DNA of 64,000 nt from Aquiflexum sp. TKW24L. GTDB lineage: Bacteria > Bacteroidota > Bacteroidia > Cytophagales > Cyclobacteriaceae. Shown here piece by piece: positions 52,124 through 60,659 of this stretch. The notes beneath the pieces are model-generated. The model had not been told where the DNA came from and ran no database searches. It worked only from the letters and a program-made list of their open reading frames with translations. The position numbers were made by a program, and so were the translations under genes. Within the stretch, counting starts at the first letter, position 1, and each line of letters opens with the position of its first letter. Location: positions 62,001 through 126,000 of the forward strand of contig NZ_JAMFLG010000011.1 in NCBI RefSeq assembly GCF_023502205.1. The letters are read 5' to 3'.

Positions 52124-53521
52124 TTACCTTCCCCCTCTACCTCCTCTGGATCCACCGGAGCTCATGCCCCCACCTCCCCCTCCGCCGCTACGGCTTGGGG
52201 TTCCCATGCTACCACCACTTCTACTCGGTGAGCTGAAAGAAGGAGAAGAACTTCTGCTTGGAGCGGACATGTTGCCACCTCTCGAAGGTGTCGACATGCT
52301 ACCACCCCTTGAAGGTGTAGTAGACCTATTATTATTGTTTATAGTGTTTCCCCTATTGTACGAAGGATTTGCACCCCGATTTGTGGGATTAGTGCTCGTT
52401 CCCCTATTGTTGAAACTAGGTGAAGTAGTACCCCTATTTACAGTTCCATTTGATACGCCAGAATTTCCTCGTGAATTGTAGGTTGGCCTTGCATTATCTA
52501 TTCCGGTTCTGTTGCTTGGTCTTGTTGCAGCTGCTGAACCGACATTTCTATTCCCCGCTGAAGCAGAGTTAGCAACCCTACTTCTTGAATTGTTATAATA
52601 ATCGTTTTGTGATCTGCTGAAATCTCGTCCTGCGGTTCTATTGTTTACTCCCGTTGACCTGTCTGGATTAACGGCATCTCTTCTTGCGGCTCTAGTTGTT
52701 GATGGGTAATTTGTACCTCCTCTATTTCCTCCTGAAACCATTCCTGAATCTCTACCGGGTCTTCCACCTCTAACGACTTGACGACCATTTTCACCACCCC
52801 AAGCACCTCCTCCCCATCCGGGAGCACCCCAACCCATACCTGGTCGTCCCCAACCCCACATTCCACCACCCATCCATGGGTTCATCCAAGGGTTACCCCA
52901 CATTCCACCCATTCCCCAGCCCATACCCATTCCCATATTCCATCCCCACATAGAGTTCCATCCCATACCCATTCCCCACATTGGCATACCCCATCCCATT
53001 CCCATTCCCCACATCGGCATTCCCCAGCCCATACCCATTCCCATCATTGGCATCCCCCATCCCATTCCCATCATTGGCGATCCGAAACCCATGCCAAAAC
53101 CTACGTTTACATTCATTCCACTATTGAAACCTGCACCGTTAACTCCTGCGCCTGAACCATAGAAATTATTGTAAACATTTACATTGGGATTTGATTCTTG
53201 AGCTTGTGTGTCATCAAAGTAAACTTCGCCCGTATTGTCTACTGCACTTTGAGACTGATATTTTGCTATATATTCTGGATTTACATTCCTAGCCGAAAAA
53301 TTTTCTTGTTGAAATTGCGTAGGATCCACAGTATTCAATTGGTTGAAATTCTGTGGATTGTTATTCGAAACAGCGAATTGGGTGGCTACTTTGGTATCAG
53401 AGGCCATGAAGTATAGATCATCGGTTTCCCTACCTCTTGTAGCTGTTTGACTGGTGCTGCACGAAGTGAGGATAAGTACTGTACCCGCTCCAAGGATCAA
53501 TATTTTGTTCAAGTTTTTCAT
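52124..53521 (-). CDS. Met/Trp/Gly-rich lipoprotein with low-complexity C-terminal region
   Basis: 465 residues. A lipobox (LILTSC, C21) makes it an SPII lipoprotein. Residues about 20-130 are a normal, acidic, Asn/Gln-rich domain (NNPQNFNQLNTVDPTQFQ, YFDDTQAQESNPNVNVYNNF). Residues about 145-245 are a Met/Trp/Gly tract built on the unit MGMGWGMPMWG, and the rest is an Arg/Ser/Asn/Gly-rich disordered tail (TTPSRGGSMSTPSRGG, ending SRGGRGGR). No known domain is recognised. The Met density could bind copper(I) or mediate self-association; both are guesses. It is monocistronic, divergent from proS. Frequent Gly-rich coding gives locally high GC. Confidence 0.82.
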   Translation of the reverse strand: MKNLNKILILGAGTVLILTSCSTSQTATRGRETDDLYFMASDTKVATQFAVSNNNPQNFNQLNTVDPTQFQQENFSARNVNPEYIAKYQSQSAVDNTGEVYFDDTQAQESNPNVNVYNNFYGSGAGVNGAGFNSGMNVNVGFGMGFGSPMMGMGWGMPMMGMGMGWGMPMWGMGMGWGMPMWGMGMGWNSMWGWNMGMGMGWGMGGMWGNPWMNPWMGGGMWGWGRPGMGWGAPGWGGGAWGGENGRQVVRGGRPGRDSGMVSGGNRGGTNYPSTTRAARRDAVNPDRSTGVNNRTAGRDFSRSQNDYYNNSRSRVANSASAGNRNVGSAAATRPSNRTGIDNARPTYNSRGNSGVSNGTVNRGTTSPSFNNRGTSTNPTNRGANPSYNRGNTINNNNRSTTPSRGGSMSTPSRGGNMSAPSRSSSPSFSSPSRSGGSMGTPSRSGGGGGGGMSSGGSRGGRGGR

Positions 53522-53586
53522 TTGTTTGGCTTTTACTATTTACCGTTTATACGATTCATGTAAGAGAGGGTTATCATTTTTTGGAT

Positions 53587-53594
53587 TATATTTG
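53587..53594 (+). promoter_or_regulatory. -7 promoter element TATATTTG of proS
   Basis: Perfect TAnnTTTG, 52 bases before the proS start codon. No -33 TTTG at standard spacing is obvious. Confidence 0.5.
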
Positions 53595-53646
53595 CCCCTT
53601 ACAGTAATTAGCGAAGATAATTAGATTTTTGAAATCAAAAAATACT

Positions 53647-55128
53647 ATGAGTAAAGGATTGCCAAAAAGGAGTGAAGACTATTCTCTGTGGTACAACGAA
53701 TTGGTAAAACGCGCAGACCTAGCTGAAAACTCACCCGTGCGAGGTTGTATGGTGATAAAGCCTTACGGCTATTCCATCTGGGAAAAAATGCAGGCTGAGC
53801 TTGATAGGATGTTTAAGGAGACAGGGCATGTCAATGCCTATTTTCCTCTGTTTATTCCAAAATCATATCTTTCCAAAGAAGCGAGCCATATTGAGGGATT
53901 TGCTAAAGAGTGCGCTGTCGTAACCCACTACCGACTAAAAAACTCTGAAGACGGAAAAAGTGTGATTGTCGATCCTGATGCCAAATTGGAAGAAGAATTG
54001 ATCGTCAGGCCGACTTCTGAAACAGTCATCTGGAGTACCTACAAAAACTGGATTCAATCCTATAGAGACCTACCACTTCTTGTAAATCAGTGGGCTAACG
54101 TTGTCCGCTGGGAAATGAGAACGAGGCTTTTTTTAAGGACAACTGAGTTTTTGTGGCAGGAAGGTCATACAGCACATGCTACTAAGCAAGAGGCCCTTGA
54201 AGAGACTGTGCAAATGATGAATGTTTATGCAGAATTTGCAGAAACTTTTATGGCACTTCCTGTGGTGAGAGGAGTTAAAAGTGCCAATGAAAGATTTGCA
54301 GGGGCAGAAGATACGTACTGTATCGAAGCTTTAATGCAAGATGGGAAAGCCCTACAGGCAGGAACCTCCCATTTTCTTGGGCAGAATTTTGCAAAGGCAT
54401 TTGATGTCAAGTTCGCTACAAAAGAAGGTGGTCTTGAATATGTTTGGGGCACTTCTTGGGGTGCAAGTACCCGTCTCATGGGCGCTTTGATCATGGCCCA
54501 TTCTGATGATAATGGTTTGGTACTCCCTCCAAAACTTGCTCCAAATCAAGTTGTCATAGTTCCAATTTATAAAGGAGAGGAAGAACTAGTTAGAATTTCG
54601 GCAAAAGCGAAGGAAATCATTGCAAAATTGAAAACTAGAGGAATCTCTGTCCATTTTGATAATAGGGATACCCACAAACCTGGGTGGAAGTTTGCCGAAT
54701 ATGAACTTAAAGGTGTCCCGCTTAGAATTGCCATGGGTCCGAGAGATTTGGAAAACAATACAATCGAATTGGCAAGGCGAGATACATTGACCAAAGAAAC
54801 GGTAAATCTAGGAGAAGTTGTTTTGGAGGACTATGTCAGTAGCCTACTCGATGATATTCAAGAAAACATATATAACAAAGCTTTTAAGTTTAGGGAAGAA
54901 ATGACGACAGAAGTCAATACTTGGAATGAATTTGAAGAATTGTTGGACTCGAAAGGAGGATTTTTATCCGCACATTGGGATGGGACTCCTGAAACCGAAG
55001 AGAAAATCAAAGAGCTTACCAAAGCCACCATCAGATGCATTCCAATCAATAGGAAGGAAGAGGAAGGCAAATGCATCTTAAGCGGCAATCCTTCTGCAGG
55101 CAGGGTATATTTCGCAAGGGCTTATTAA
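53647..55128 (+). CDS. proS: Prolyl-tRNA synthetase (short, archaeal/eukaryal-type)
   Basis: 493 residues from the ATG at 53647; the TTG at 53629 is less likely. Class II synthetase with motif 2 ([20 protein letters not shown]) and motif 3 ([13 protein letters not shown] region, [11 protein letters not shown]), lacking the bacterial editing INS domain, as in the short ProS type 3 of archaea, eukaryotes and Bacteroidota. It charges tRNA-Pro with proline in the cytosol. Single gene with its own promoter element and a perfect terminator 17 bases after the stop. The gene is divergent from the Met/Trp/Gly-rich lipoprotein. Confidence 0.97.
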   Translation: MSKGLPKRSEDYSLWYNELVKRADLAENSPVRGCMVIKPYGYSIWEKMQAELDRMFKETGHVNAYFPLFIPKSYLSKEASHIEGFAKECAVVTHYRLKNSEDGKSVIVDPDAKLEEELIVRPTSETVIWSTYKNWIQSYRDLPLLVNQWANVVRWEMRTRLFLRTTEFLWQEGHTAHATKQEALEETVQMMNVYAEFAETFMALPVVRGVKSANERFAGAEDTYCIEALMQDGKALQAGTSHFLGQNFAKAFDVKFATKEGGLEYVWGTSWGASTRLMGALIMAHSDDNGLVLPPKLAPNQVVIVPIYKGEEELVRISAKAKEIIAKLKTRGISVHFDNRDTHKPGWKFAEYELKGVPLRIAMGPRDLENNTIELARRDTLTKETVNLGEVVLEDYVSSLLDDIQENIYNKAFKFREEMTTEVNTWNEFEELLDSKGGFLSAHWDGTPETEEKIKELTKATIRCIPINRKEEEGKCILSGNPSAGRVYFARAY

Positions 55129-55145
55129 TATACATAAGATAGACC

Positions 55146-55180
55146 AAATGCCTTCTCACAAATGAGAAGGCATTTTTTTT
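55146..55180 (+). terminator. Terminator of proS
   Basis: Perfect 12-bp stem AAATGCCTTCTC / GAGAAGGCATTT with a 6-base loop, followed by a run of T. Confidence 0.9.
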
Positions 55181-55248
55181 AGGTTTAATTGAAGGCTGAG
55201 TTTTTTCTCCATCAAAAAACTAACTAATTTCAGGAAAAATAACTGAAA

Positions 55249-55710
55249 ATGGTCTGGTTCATCTTAGTTACTCTTCTTCTGATCGGATTGATCTTGGTTA
55301 TGGCAGAAATATTATTCGTTCCCGGGACCACCATTGTTGGGATTATTGGTGTTTTGGTCACAGCAGTCGGGATTTACTATGCCTTTGAGACTTTTGACAA
55401 GGAAGCGGCCGGTATCGTGTTGGCGGGAGCCCTTGTCCTAAATTTTGGAGCACTTATATATGGATTCCGAACAGGTGCTTGGAAAAAGTTTGCTTTAAAA
55501 AGCGCCATCAACAGTCGGGCTTTTGATGATAGGCTCAAAGGATTGGAAATTGGGATGAAGGGTACCACAATCTCTGATATCAAACCAATAGGAAAAGCAG
55601 AAATCGGTGAGGTGATTTATGAAGTTAAATCCGAATCAGGTTTTATTTCTGTAGGCACTACTGTATTTATTACTAAATTGGAAAACAATACAATAATCAT
55701 TAAATCATAG
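55249..55710 (+). CDS. NfeD-like membrane protein
   Basis: 153 residues: three hydrophobic segments (about 1-80, FILVTLLLIGLILVMAEILF then PGTTIVGIIGVLVTAVG) and a C-terminal OB-fold domain (about 95-153, IGMKGTTISDIKPIGKAEIG) typical of the short NfeD group. NfeD proteins accompany flotillin-like proteins (FloA/FloT) and are thought to help organise membrane microdomains. It is followed after 3 bases by floA, so the two form an operon, as in Bacillus yqeZ-yqfA. Long NfeD members carry a protease domain that is absent here. Confidence 0.9.
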   Translation: MVWFILVTLLLIGLILVMAEILFVPGTTIVGIIGVLVTAVGIYYAFETFDKEAAGIVLAGALVLNFGALIYGFRTGAWKKFALKSAINSRAFDDRLKGLEIGMKGTTISDIKPIGKAEIGEVIYEVKSESGFISVGTTVFITKLENNTIIIKS

Positions 55711-55713
55711 TTT

Positions 55714-56730
55714 ATGGACATGTCAAACTCGGCTTTTATTTTATTTGCAGCCTTTGCCGCGCTGATTTTACTTTTCGTGTTTTTATATTTTATTCCTGTC
55801 AATCTTTGGATTACCGCCATATTTTCAAATGTGAAGGTTGGTATCGGAGAATTGATCGGGATGAGAATCAGAAAGGTGCCGCCGGGAGTAATTGTGAACT
55901 CACTGATTACCGCTACCAAAGCGGGGCTTGACTTGACCACAAACGACCTCGAGACACATTATCTCGCAGGTGGCAATGTGCCAAATGTGATTAGGGCATT
56001 GATTTCTGCAGATAAAGCAAATATCACCCTGAGTTTCAAACAAGCCACAGCCATTGATTTGGCAGGAAGGGATGTTTTTGAAGCGGTTCAGATTTCTGTA
56101 AATCCTAAAGTAATCAATACCCCAAATGTTGCTGCAGTAGCAGCAGATGGTATCCAATTAATAGCTAAAGCTAGGGTTACGGTAAGGGCAAATATCGCGC
56201 AACTCGTCGGTGGTGCCGGTGAGGAAACTATTTTAGCTAGGGTCGGAGAGGGTATTGTAACTTCCATTGGTTCGTCTTTGAACCATAAAAGTGTGCTTGA
56301 AAATCCTGACAAAATTTCAAAACTGGTATTACAACGAGGACTGGATGCAGGTACAGCCTTTGAAATTCTCTCAATCGACATCGCTGATATTGATGTTGGA
56401 ACCAACATAGGTGCGAAACTCCAAATCGATCAGGCATCTGCTGACCTTAAAGTAGCTGAGGCCAAAGCGGAAGAAAGAAGGGCGATGGCCGTGGCTTTGG
56501 AACAAGAAATGAAAGCAAGAACTGTTGAAATGAGAGCTCTTGTGATCGCAGCTGAAGCCGAAATTCCAAAGGCTATTTCTGAAGCGTTTAGAAGTGGAAA
56601 TCTTGGAGTGATGGATTATTATAAAATGGAAAATATCAAATCCGATACAGAAATGAGGTCTTCAATAGCAGGAACGGATGTAGCAAGCGGTACCGAAGGT
56701 GGAAGAGGCAAGCAAGGGGACAAAAAATAA
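55714..56730 (+). CDS. floA: Flotillin-like protein FloA
   Basis: 338 residues: an N-terminal hairpin membrane anchor ([20 protein letters not shown]), then the SPFH-like domain with the FloA-specific [20 protein letters not shown] and [17 protein letters not shown] stretches, and a helical tail ([20 protein letters not shown]) that forms oligomers. FloA assembles in lipid microdomains of the cytoplasmic membrane and affects membrane fluidity and signalling. Its length and sequence are standard for UPF0365. It is preceded by NfeD in the same operon and ends at a perfect terminator. Confidence 0.95.
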   Translation: MDMSNSAFILFAAFAALILLFVFLYFIPVNLWITAIFSNVKVGIGELIGMRIRKVPPGVIVNSLITATKAGLDLTTNDLETHYLAGGNVPNVIRALISADKANITLSFKQATAIDLAGRDVFEAVQISVNPKVINTPNVAAVAADGIQLIAKARVTVRANIAQLVGGAGEETILARVGEGIVTSIGSSLNHKSVLENPDKISKLVLQRGLDAGTAFEILSIDIADIDVGTNIGAKLQIDQASADLKVAEAKAEERRAMAVALEQEMKARTVEMRALVIAAEAEIPKAISEAFRSGNLGVMDYYKMENIKSDTEMRSSIAGTDVASGTEGGRGKQGDKK

Positions 56731-56743
56731 TTATTAAATTGAT

Positions 56744-56785
56744 AAAAAAGCCTGACTCGAAATGATCCGAGTCAGGCTTTTTTTA
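56744..56785 (+). terminator. Terminator of nfeD-floA
   Basis: Perfect 16-bp stem, arms 56744-56759 and 56768-56783, 8-base loop, with the A and T tracts allowing use in both directions (the WG gene converges). Confidence 0.9.
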
Positions 56786-56803
56786 TGCCATTATACCATG
56801 ATT

Positions 56804-58375
56804 TCAGGTTCCTTTTTTCTTTTTAATATTTAGATTTTCGATGGGTTTTACAGGAGCAAACTGATATTCGACCTCCGCAAGGATTTGATTACTTCCATTG
56901 TCGAATACTATGCTTTTATAATACACAGGCAAAACGTAATTTCCTTTTTCATCTAAGATTCCATATTTATCTCCAAGCCTTACCAGAATTTTGTTCAAAT
57001 CCTCTCTTCTCAAATCCTGGAATTTAGGTTCTACTATTTCTACTCCTTCAGGTGAAATTAATCCAAATTTACCCTCATTTTCGGTAATAAAATAGTTATC
57101 TGCGGTTAGCGAAATCCTGTCAAAATCTTTTTCCAATATTGGATTACCGTCATTGCCAATCAAAAAATTCCTACCTCCTTGTTTGACAATTGCCTTTCCT
57201 TGGTGAAAATATGAAATTTGTTCAAAATTTGCTCCTGTGATTTGGATTCCTTGGCTATTAATAAATCCCCATTTCCCATCCAGACTAAATAAAGCGATTC
57301 CATCTTTAAATTTCCCGACTTTGTCGTATTGGTTTATAATTAACCAATTCCCTGATTTATCTATGAATCCAAATTTCCCGGATTTTGAGGCAGGAAAAAA
57401 TCCCTCGCTTCCGGGTAGGATAATATCCGCTTCTACCATTGGATGTACTTCCCAACCTTTTGGGCCAAGAAGACCTAATTTATTGTCCTTCATGAGGACG
57501 TTGTAATGCTTTCCGCCGACGTCGGTGACTTTCTCCATTCCTACCTGATCCAATAATATTCCGTCATTATCCATCACCCTTCGCAATTTGCCATGGATGT
57601 ATTCCAAGAGCATTCCGTCTTGTAGCGTTATCTTATGATAAGAGGTGTATTTTACATCAGCTCTCGCTTCAAGACATCGGATCAACATATACTGATTCCC
57701 GTCATACGCATAGAAATAATCACCCTCTAAGTGAGACATGTGGTCAATTATCGGATCAAGAATATAGTTTCCCTCTCGACTGATCAATCCATATCCTGAG
57801 CTTTCTTTAGAAATCAAATAATTTTCATTTACTTCCCATAACTCTTCAAATTGTTTTTGGGGATTGTCGGAAAGTGGTAAAAAATAACCTCCATTGTTCT
57901 GTGCTATGACCTGACCATTTAAAGCCAATTTGGCTTTTTGAAAAGTCCCAATTGGCGTTATCTTTCTTTGCGAATGATCGTAAACCGAAAATTCATCACC
58001 TTTTTTGGCTAGCAGCCGATTGTAGAATACTTCAATATAATCGTATTCAGATGCAAAAATTTCTTCACCATATTCGTGAAAAGCACCTTTTCCATTTGGT
58101 CCTTGGACAATGATCCAAGGCTGATCATAAGTATACACAGCATTAGCCTTGAGATTTAAAAATGGCTTGTATTCTTTGCTGAGAAGTTTAAGTTCGTTGT
58201 TTGCTGAGCTGATTCTTACTGATTCACCCAATATACTAATATGGTCATATTCAATCCTTGATTTTAACCTGAGGTTTTGGTCAAAAACCTCATATGTTTG
58301 GGATCTTGCTGTTTCTGTTAAGAAAAGTGAAAAAATTCCATAAAAAGGTAATTTCCAATACATTTTAAGCTTCAT
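56804..58375 (-). CDS. WG-repeat exported protein
   Basis: 523 residues with a signal peptide (MKLKMYWKLPFYGIFSLFLT, cleavage near ARSQ). The mature protein carries WG-type repeats of about 30-45 residues: KGAFHEYGEEIFASEYDYIE, GYGLISREGNYILDPIIDHM, KFGFIDKSGNWLIINQYDKV, KWGFINSQGIQITGANFEQI, KFGLISPEGVEIVEPKFQDL, KYGILDEKGNYVLPVYYKSI. WG-repeat proteins are frequent in Bacteroidota; they form beta-propeller-like folds with unknown ligands. No T9SS tail. Shares the bidirectional terminator with floA and is followed on the same strand, upstream, by hemA (69 bases away). Confidence 0.85.
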   Translation of the reverse strand: MKLKMYWKLPFYGIFSLFLTETARSQTYEVFDQNLRLKSRIEYDHISILGESVRISSANNELKLLSKEYKPFLNLKANAVYTYDQPWIIVQGPNGKGAFHEYGEEIFASEYDYIEVFYNRLLAKKGDEFSVYDHSQRKITPIGTFQKAKLALNGQVIAQNNGGYFLPLSDNPQKQFEELWEVNENYLISKESSGYGLISREGNYILDPIIDHMSHLEGDYFYAYDGNQYMLIRCLEARADVKYTSYHKITLQDGMLLEYIHGKLRRVMDNDGILLDQVGMEKVTDVGGKHYNVLMKDNKLGLLGPKGWEVHPMVEADIILPGSEGFFPASKSGKFGFIDKSGNWLIINQYDKVGKFKDGIALFSLDGKWGFINSQGIQITGANFEQISYFHQGKAIVKQGGRNFLIGNDGNPILEKDFDRISLTADNYFITENEGKFGLISPEGVEIVEPKFQDLRREDLNKILVRLGDKYGILDEKGNYVLPVYYKSIVFDNGSNQILAEVEYQFAPVKPIENLNIKKKKGT

Positions 58376-58443
58376 ACTTTATAAAATTGACGAAGGTAAA
58401 ATAAGTGGATTGGAGTCGAAATTCAACCACAAGGTTGAATATT

Positions 58444-59715
58444 CTACATCTTTTTTTGTGATTCTTTTTCTAGATCAAACAAATCAGATATAATGTCTAT
58501 CATCTTGTCAGCATCATCTCTTTGACAGGCTGCTCGAAGCTGTACTACGGGCACCTTAAGGATTTTTTGCATCATGCTTTTGGTGATTCTGTCAATGATG
58601 GCTATTTGGGCTTCATCGGCATTTTTCAAAAATCTTTCCATCTCTTCCAGACGGATTTGTTCCAAAGCATTCTTAAGCTTGTTGATAGTTGGTGAAACCA
58701 TCATTTCTTTCTTCCAATTAAAAAAGTCTTCAATACTTTCTGCTATTATTCTTTCAACCTGCGGTATTGAAGCAAGACGCTTTTCTAAAGTTTCTGTTGC
58801 TTTGCTTCGGATGTTGTCCACATTATAGAGTATCACTCCCGGGATTTCTTCAAGGTTGGTTTCTATGCTTCGGGGCACGGAAAGGTCGACGAAAAGCTTA
58901 TAGCTGTCAATTGCCATTTGTGACACCAAAGTTTTGGTGATAAAAGGCTCAGATTTCATAACAGATGAAACGATGACATCCGCTTCTTTCATTGCTTCAA
59001 AGCAGTTTTCAAAAGGAATTACATCAAAACCCAAGTCATCTGCCAAAGTCTTGGCTCTTTCAAATGTCCGGTTGGATATGGTGACTTTTGCATCAGGGAG
59101 GTTAACCATATTTTTAGCTACGTCCTCTCCGATTTCCCCAACACCGATCAATAACACCCTTGGTTGATATGTATTCAAAGTAAGTTCTTCAATAAGTTCA
59201 ACCGCTGCATAGGATATAGAAGCTGCACCGTCTCTGAAGGCTGTTTCCTGAACCAACCTTTTGCTAGTAAAGAAAATGGTGTGCATCAGTCTATGCAAAA
59301 AAGGTCCGGCCATGTCCAAGTCAGCAGAAGCTTGGTAGGCTCTCTTCACTTGATTGGCGATCTGCATGTCGCCTACAACCTGTGCTTCAAGTCCCATCGA
59401 AACTCTAAAGAGATGTTGGATAGCATCTCTGTCGTCATTATGAATTTTAAAGTATTCCAAGTAATCCACCACATTGGTCAATCCTTTTTCAAGGCCAATG
59501 AGTTTGATTATTTCTTCATTCAAGTCAATTTCGTGGGAGTAATATACCTCAGTCCGGTTACAGGTAGAAAGTATAAGTGTATCAGTAATGCTGAAAAAAT
59601 CTTTCAGTTTCAATAAAAGGGAATGGATGGAGCCTTCATCTAAAGCGATTACTTCCCTGATTTCAACAGGAGCGCTTTTGTGTGATAAACTTATTGCCCT
59701 AAACATATTTTGCAT
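58444..59715 (-). CDS. hemA: Glutamyl-tRNA reductase
   Basis: 423 residues; catalytic Cys C52 in LSTCNRTEVY, substrate region GLEAQVVGDMQIANQVKRAY, and NADPH-binding LIGVGEIGEDVA. It reduces glutamyl-tRNA to glutamate-1-semialdehyde, the first committed step of heme synthesis. The usual motif GEPQI is GDMQI here, which is a conservative difference. A perfect TAAATTTG element sits 20 bases before the ATG, giving a very short leader. The gene may be transcribed with the downstream WG-repeat gene (68-base gap) though their functions do not obviously relate. Confidence 0.95.
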   Translation of the reverse strand: MQNMFRAISLSHKSAPVEIREVIALDEGSIHSLLLKLKDFFSITDTLILSTCNRTEVYYSHEIDLNEEIIKLIGLEKGLTNVVDYLEYFKIHNDDRDAIQHLFRVSMGLEAQVVGDMQIANQVKRAYQASADLDMAGPFLHRLMHTIFFTSKRLVQETAFRDGAASISYAAVELIEELTLNTYQPRVLLIGVGEIGEDVAKNMVNLPDAKVTISNRTFERAKTLADDLGFDVIPFENCFEAMKEADVIVSSVMKSEPFITKTLVSQMAIDSYKLFVDLSVPRSIETNLEEIPGVILYNVDNIRSKATETLEKRLASIPQVERIIAESIEDFFNWKKEMMVSPTINKLKNALEQIRLEEMERFLKNADEAQIAIIDRITKSMMQKILKVPVVQLRAACQRDDADKMIDIISDLFDLEKESQKKM

Positions 59716-59734
59716 TATTGATTCTTTTCTGTTA

Positions 59735-59742
59735 CAAATTTA
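59735..59742 (-). promoter_or_regulatory. -7 promoter element TAAATTTG (minus strand) of hemA
   Basis: Perfect TAnnTTTG on the minus strand, 19 bases before the hemA start codon; a TTTG at 59758-59761 lies 15 bases further upstream, somewhat short of usual spacing. Confidence 0.5.
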
Positions 59743-59948
59743 ATTCAGATTAGATAGCAAAAGATAATTTCCCTTTTCTATCTAGTAATTTAAATTCGGT
59801 CTAAATAAAACAGACAAAACTTAAATTTTTGGTTTTCAATTTCAAATTTCGTAATAATTGTAATCCAATTCCAATCGTATTATTTTATTGGAGATAGATA
59901 CGAATTATCGGTTGGGATTGGATTGTAAGGTATGTAAAGATCTTTCCA

Positions 59949-60641
59949 ATGGCTAAAATCTATTTTTTTCTGAAGTCCTATTTGGGGTTTTCTAAAAGAG
60001 AATCCAGAGGTTTTGTTTTGGTGATCCCTGCACTGCTTATTCTTTACCTTATCCCTTCAGGCTATGATTGGTTGCTTCGAAAGAAGAACGAAGAGAATTA
60101 TTTAGCTTACTCTGCGAAGATCGACAGTTTAATAAAGGCCGGATGGAAACCTTCTTTGAACAACTTCGAAAGTAAGCTGAATAGTTCCGAAACAGATACG
60201 ATCAAGAAACCTAATAACTACCAAAAACCAAAAAGCCCCCAACTCACAAAAATGACGTTCACCGAAGCCGACTCAATAGTACTACAAATAGTACCTGGGA
60301 TCGGACAGACAATGGCGGGAAGGGTGGTCAAATTCAGGGAAAATTTGGGTGGATTGTATAGTAAAGACCAATTGTTAGAAGTTTATGGTATGACTCCAGA
60401 GGTAATGGAAAGGGTTTTTGAATATTTTGAGTTTGAGCCGGGTATCAAAGATAAAATTCTGATCAATCAGGCAGATGTAAATTCATTGGCAAAACACCCA
60501 TATATCAATTACGGTACAGCCAAGGTCATCGTCGCCTTCCGCGAGCAGCATGGACCTTATCGGTCTTCAGATGATCTCCTCAAAATTAAAATTTTTAACG
60601 AAGAATGGGTGAATAGGCTCAAACCTTATTTGGAATTTTGA
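59949..60641 (+). CDS. Helix-hairpin-helix (ComEA-like) protein with one membrane anchor
   Basis: 230 residues. One membrane segment near the start (GFVLVIPALLILYLIPSGYD, about 20-40), a Lys/Asn/Pro-rich linker, then two helix-hairpin-helix units: FTEADSIVLQIVPGIGQTMA with GIGQTMAGRVVKFRENLGG (about 105-140) and INQADVNSLAKHPYINYGTA with GPYRSSDDLLKI (about 170-210). This layout resembles ComEA, the membrane-anchored DNA receptor of natural competence, although ComEA normally has the anchor, linker and a single HhH. Double-HhH proteins of this type are common in Bacteroidota. No other com gene is nearby, so the DNA uptake role is only suggested. Confidence 0.82.
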   Translation: MAKIYFFLKSYLGFSKRESRGFVLVIPALLILYLIPSGYDWLLRKKNEENYLAYSAKIDSLIKAGWKPSLNNFESKLNSSETDTIKKPNNYQKPKSPQLTKMTFTEADSIVLQIVPGIGQTMAGRVVKFRENLGGLYSKDQLLEVYGMTPEVMERVFEYFEFEPGIKDKILINQADVNSLAKHPYINYGTAKVIVAFREQHGPYRSSDDLLKIKIFNEEWVNRLKPYLEF

Positions 60642-60659
60642 TTCTTACCAAATCCAAGG

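Noticed and set aside
52880-53090. Regularly repeated DNA resembling a CRISPR array
   Set aside because: It encodes the Met/Trp/Gly tract in frame; repeat lengths vary and there are no spacers or cas genes.
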